From Deinococcus sp. (GTDB taxonomy: Bacteria; Deinococcota; Deinococci; Deinococcales; Deinococcaceae): a stretch of DNA of 10,609 nucleotides. A program made the translations under genes and the position numbers. The stretch is taken from the NCBI RefSeq assembly GCF_030523985.1, contig NZ_JAUNHK010000002.1, forward strand, positions 2,928 to 13,536, in the 5' to 3' direction. Under the pieces are notes generated by a model, which saw nothing but the letters and a program-made list of their open reading frames with translations, was not told the DNA's origin and searched no databases. Positions 9,301 to 10,609 of this stretch are shown here, in pieces. The stretch's first letter is position 1, and every line of letters begins with the position of its first letter.

Positions 9301-10609
9301 CGTCGGCCTGGGGATAGAGCGGCCCGCGCACGGTGACGGTCTGCCCGCCCAGCGTACTGGCGAGGTCTGCCGCCAGTTGCCCCGCCCGCAGCGTGACCGC
9401 GCCCCGCGCCTGCTGCCCCCCCGCGCTCAGGTCGAGGTGGGCCTGTCCCGTCGCCCGCGCCCAGTCGAGGTCAGGCACGTTCAGGTCGAGGCGCAGCCTG
9501 CCCGCCGCGTCCGGCAGCACGGGCCGCAGCACCCGCGCACTCAGCACGCCGCCACTGACGCGCAGGCCCTCCCCGCCGTATTCGAAGGGCAAGAGGGTGC
9601 CGGGATGGGTCAGGCGTCCCGCCGCCCGCATGCCGCCCAGCCACGACACGGCGGCATTCAGGCCCAGCGCCTCGCCCTGATACCGGGTGTTCTGAAGGCG
9701 CACCTCGGCCCCCGACGCGCTGACTTTGGCCCAGAGTCGGCCCGGTTGCAGGCTGGCCCGCACTTCGGGCGGCAGGGGGCCCACGAAGGGCGTGAGGGAC
9801 GTGGAGACTTCGCCGCCCACGCTCGGCAGCAGGCCCACGCGCCCCGACAGTGGCCCCGACGGGAAAGCCGCCAGCACCTTGCCGCCGCCCGCCAGCCGCA
9901 GTCGCCCGGCCCGTTTGAGGTCGCCTGTCCAGAGGGTGTAGGCCGCGTTCAAGCCGCCCGACCAGCGCCCGCCCGCATAGCTCAGGCCCGAGACCTGCAC
10001 CCGCCCCGCCGTGGCGGAGGCCCGCAGCGGAAAACTCTGCACGGGAACGACCAGCCGCGCCGCGCCGCCGAACTGCTGCTCGCGCAGGGTGAGCGTGCCG
10101 CGCAGGTCGTTCAGGCTCCCCACTGCCGAGGCGCCCAGGTACGGCCCCGCCACGTTCACCCGCAGGTCGCTGAGCTGGGCGGGTAGGGTCAGCCGCCCGC
10201 TGGCCCGCAGCGCGTGGTCCGCCACCTTGCCGCTCAGGGCCAGGGCGCCGCGCCGCGCCGTGAGGGTCAGCGGCCCGGCCCGCAGGTCGCCGTCCAGAGC
10301 GCCGTCACGCAGGGCCAGCGTCCCGGTCAACGGTTGGCCCTGGGCCTGCACGTTCAGCCGCGCCAGACCGGTGGCCCGCTGCCAGTCCAGCCCCGGCACG
10401 TTCAGGTTCAGGCCGACCTCGCCTGCCGCGCCGGGCAACACGGGGGCCAGCAGACGGGCGTTCAGGCGGGCATTCTGAATCCTGAGTCCATCGGGGCCGT
10501 AGCGCAGCGGCACCAGCAGGCGCGGATGCGACACCAGCCCCGTGACCCGCAGCCCATTTCGCCAGTCGGCCTGGGCCGTGAAATCGAGCGGCTGGCCCTG
10601 GTAGCGCGT
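3356..10609 (-). CDS. tamB: Giant TamB/AsmA-like translocation and assembly module protein (N-terminus outside window)
   Basis: At least 2417 residues are encoded and the frame is open to the right edge, so the true start is beyond the window; GTG at 10534 is internal because the coding pattern and a repeat unit run through it. Residues below are counted from the edge. Almost the whole length is short alternating Gly/Leu/Val/Ala/Arg segments (e.g. GLRVSGG, LNVPDLDW) that predict stacked beta-strands, as in the hydrophobic groove of TamB and other AsmA-like bridge proteins. The C-terminal TamB (DUF490) domain is recognisable: LRLRASGGIRLDE near 2100, RGSIFLRENEFVITQSNVTF near 2153-2175, SFSLAARGTVP, then TQEELYALVATG and final strands ending FGVTYRIGGR. 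Family members are anchored in the inner membrane, span the periplasm, and work with TamA/BamA-type outer-membrane proteins in protein assembly or lipid transfer. E. coli TamB is 1259 residues, so this one is about twice as long. A Pro/Ala/Thr-rich insert (~2047-2098) and a close Cys pair (2226, 2233) stand out. The protease gene follows 164 bases downstream. Confidence 0.9.
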   Translation of the reverse strand, partial: TRYQGQPLDFTAQADWRNGLRVTGLVSHPRLLVPLRYGPDGLRIQNARLNARLLAPVLPGAAGEVGLNLNVPGLDWQRATGLARLNVQAQGQPLTGTLALRDGALDGDLRAGPLTLTARRGALALSGKVADHALRASGRLTLPAQLSDLRVNVAGPYLGASAVGSLNDLRGTLTLREQQFGGAARLVVPVQSFPLRASATAGRVQVSGLSYAGGRWSGGLNAAYTLWTGDLKRAGRLRLAGGGKVLAAFPSGPLSGRVGLLPSVGGEVSTSLTPFVGPLPPEVRASLQPGRLWAKVSASGAEVRLQNTRYQGEALGLNAAVSWLGGMRAAGRLTHPGTLLPFEYGGEGLRVSGGVLSARVLRPVLPDAAGRLRLDLNVPDLDWARATGQAHLDLSAGGQQARGAVTLRAGQLAADLASTLGGQTVTVRGPLYPQADAALTVGGVRGTLTGSAERELTLRARGRWEQRDLDLVLRGTGLTGAAARADLNAEVSGATLTASAQRGTGAGLAAWKVGGHLLAPDLTTLGGPAGQLGAALSGTLNDLRLNAAGQAAGVTFTAPLRYAGGELRVSGLQAQLPSQTAGGSGLGEVTASGTLWPRLALSGRARLNEGAPGDYTAQVTGSLARPDLRVQGRLNEGLAGLDAAGTRLEARLLGQDWKLDLSGERLSGELRGRLNSGAAAGLTTARLNLNARYRSGTGDGGTGNNGVDVGLSGPLGWNARQGWSGSVRATGDVPGGPLDAVLDGRGTLNLAGSLGLGERQATFTGQLPAGLPLRPGGELTLQRVDLGAFWNRAGQLRASGRATLGGSSWDKLTAAFSGQLDDAAGELSGAVQASYAAGDAEVHLRGAALQGDATLRAGRYAATLKTSRIQAARLLPGTLNLPELTFAGAFDLSGTLAGGPERLRLQRAALRGLHREAGPFSLYGDAEYDPRLERLSADLRGSLRGGQVRAQGTLPQGLQVNVRDVAAAYPGAASFGQGGQGKLGADLNLTGALRDPHLAGKVTGAVQTEQGLFDLLLTVGGQVRRLDLHARVQASGQARGTLYAEARQLDATQPQNGRVRVYGTLASAQARVKADLGGIWPRLAGDLSATVPGLPTPVTLRGDGAGGYDVAAGALGGGQVTLTPGEGAVPGLTGRLTLNPLALAEGAQGQANVQADLGGTLAAPTLAATLDTAGVQVGGAGLPDLRGSVTGRLSDLSTLSGSFVQNGAEGPVASLKGQTLSLLGLRLEGAGATVTLRGQASPGVANVTAQATGTVAGEVKASYDRGSLSASGQVSSQGVQAALDVRANTYTGWAGSVRVTGGPQGVLTEPLALKLGGAYAHPLLTGEGGLLGARARVVAGSRGVQVRLVDGPDATANGLVELRPDERGEWQWHGAASLSRPELAFSVTPSGPLADPDLLLTLRRGEWRASGSAGLTQADLRLSDGTREGSLTWKNEQLRADLPGLDLSRLGVRGLSGSLFASGQVSSRTQSGAVQFRVTGLTSPQTIPVLGLAPAGDIGGTVTLTGGRPSVQARADLNAGTLDLSAVQVPGQGGVQPHWEGQLGGTLRRGTGQIVLDLRAAAGSLSGGAEVKGYPLDLAGQSVTADGQLKLAGRTFSAALTARNGMGSARLNAAGGVADTLPSVGALLAVAPTGDGYDARATLDAVDLAALKIAPGLAGKVYGAANLSDGGSTFFLASDGVQLGEKNLPLRVEGTRVAESWRLRGFLDRSDFTAGLSGGEVFGQSTLQALPLGAVVAAFTGTTPGEGVVTGVARFRFPLSDPLAGRASVVAERIRVSAERQENGQTVTETLTGTGSLDYAERELRSINVQLGGAGTWDVRGQYTRQKVDVNARFTDATFTPVLRLVPGLADLNPALQGTILLSAAGTYDRPRGLLRAENLVGEVGGLTVRVPNFAGDLPDSGAFTAGGRIQTGGTLGADGQVDVRGQLTLGKLSDTVATFSGLFAPEALGPLPNTTLTLRQQGDTGWRLEARSRSVNPVSGAGTLTLEGDLVPRWNLTLRANNYNLPIAAIYARESALTGEFRVVDGGDFVRVSGEGDFARLTLGRVDAPDTLPAAPGKTTPGQSGDTFVSPLPEQYTTFAKPAATGGAAGTPPATPARPLLERILLDDLRLRASGGIRLDETLARAEFSTPGLTVSGTAARPRIRGEIVAQRGSIFLRENEFVITQSNVTFSGDGLYPSFSLAARGTVPSASTRQQVPILLSVRGNFRTTDGLQGVLDLDTQLSCAETSEQCLNPQTRNAYTQEELYALVATGVPDLNNLSGNLAALGTSAVQTALNVFFLGELERTLARGLGVDVLRLTPALGLDGSVNATLTVGSYLTRDLFVQYQVDLRGAGLINATYSTPDGRFTFNVSTPLNGLDLQSVRPNFKVAYNVNPRLSFSVGVETKAEQAASAGVAARPESTELRFGVTYRIGGR
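9362..9682 (-). repeat. TamB-like internal repeat, copy 2
   Basis: This codes about 107 residues starting YQGEALGLN and including YGGEGLRVSGG, VLPDAAGRLRLDLNVPDLDW and RATGQAHLDL. It aligns without gaps to copy 1 at 10283-10603, with about half the positions identical by hand count. The two copies are exactly 307 codons apart, so they mark a duplicated segment of the beta-rich groove. Confidence 0.8.
10283..10603 (-). repeat. TamB-like internal repeat, copy 1
   Basis: This is the partner of the repeat at 9362-9682. It codes YQGQPLDF, HPRLLVPLRYGPDGLRI, VLPGAAGEVGLNLNVPGLDW and RATGLARLNV. Its first residues lie upstream of the GTG at 10534, and their match to copy 2 (YQG, W, G, R, G, HP) is direct evidence that the protein continues past the right edge instead of starting at that GTG. 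Further copies may lie outside the window. Confidence 0.8.

Noticed and set aside
5438..10186. Long plus-strand open frames opposite tamB (5438-6589, 6647-8047, 8885-10186)
   Set aside because: High GC with G/C at third positions removes stops on the opposite strand. The products are Ala/Arg/Gln/Pro-rich, lack domains, and overlap a clearly coding frame.
10532..10534. GTG at 10534 as the start of the TamB-like protein
   Set aside because: The frame stays open for 25 codons to the window edge, and those codons match the internal repeat copy at 9610-9682. No signal anchor is present at this point.

Overview
The window is high-GC bacterial DNA and most resembles a Deinococcus chromosome. The reasons are the very GC-biased codon use, a queuosine-pathway gene next to an oversized TamB-type envelope protein, a secreted subtilase, and a GATAGCTGATGGC-type short intergenic repeat like the small non-coding repeats described in Deinococcus radiodurans. 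The genus is an inference from these traits; no search could be run.

Layout from left to right. (1) Bases 2-544, plus strand: the C-terminal part of epoxyqueuosine reductase (queG), cut by the left edge. (2) Bases 545-608: a short convergent gap holding a strong hairpin that can terminate transcripts from both sides. (3) Bases 609-3191, minus strand: a secreted multi-domain subtilisin-like serine protease. Its order is signal peptide, propeptide, S8 catalytic domain, Thr-Pro linker, four-cysteine module, second Pro linker, and a C-terminal glutamine-amidotransferase-like domain that carries an unusual insert. (4) Bases 3192-3355: an intergenic region with two inverted-repeat elements, one a perfect 14-bp-arm palindrome just upstream of the protease start and the other a repeat resembling Deinococcus small repeats. 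(5) Bases 3356-10609, minus strand: at least 2417 codons of a TamB/AsmA-like protein whose N-terminus lies beyond the right edge. It is about twice the length of E. coli TamB and contains a recognisable 307-residue-spaced internal duplication.

Functionally, tamB and the protease point the same way and both belong to the cell envelope. TamB-like proteins bridge inner and outer membranes and are linked to lipid transfer and outer-membrane protein assembly, and the protease is exported. They may be co-transcribed, but the 164-bp gap with its palindrome suggests that the protease has its own control. queG is a housekeeping tRNA-modification gene and is probably unrelated. I found no clear evidence of a new multi-gene system. 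The most unusual items are the palindrome at the protease promoter, the insert in the protease C-terminal domain, the four-cysteine module, and the size and duplication of the TamB-like protein.
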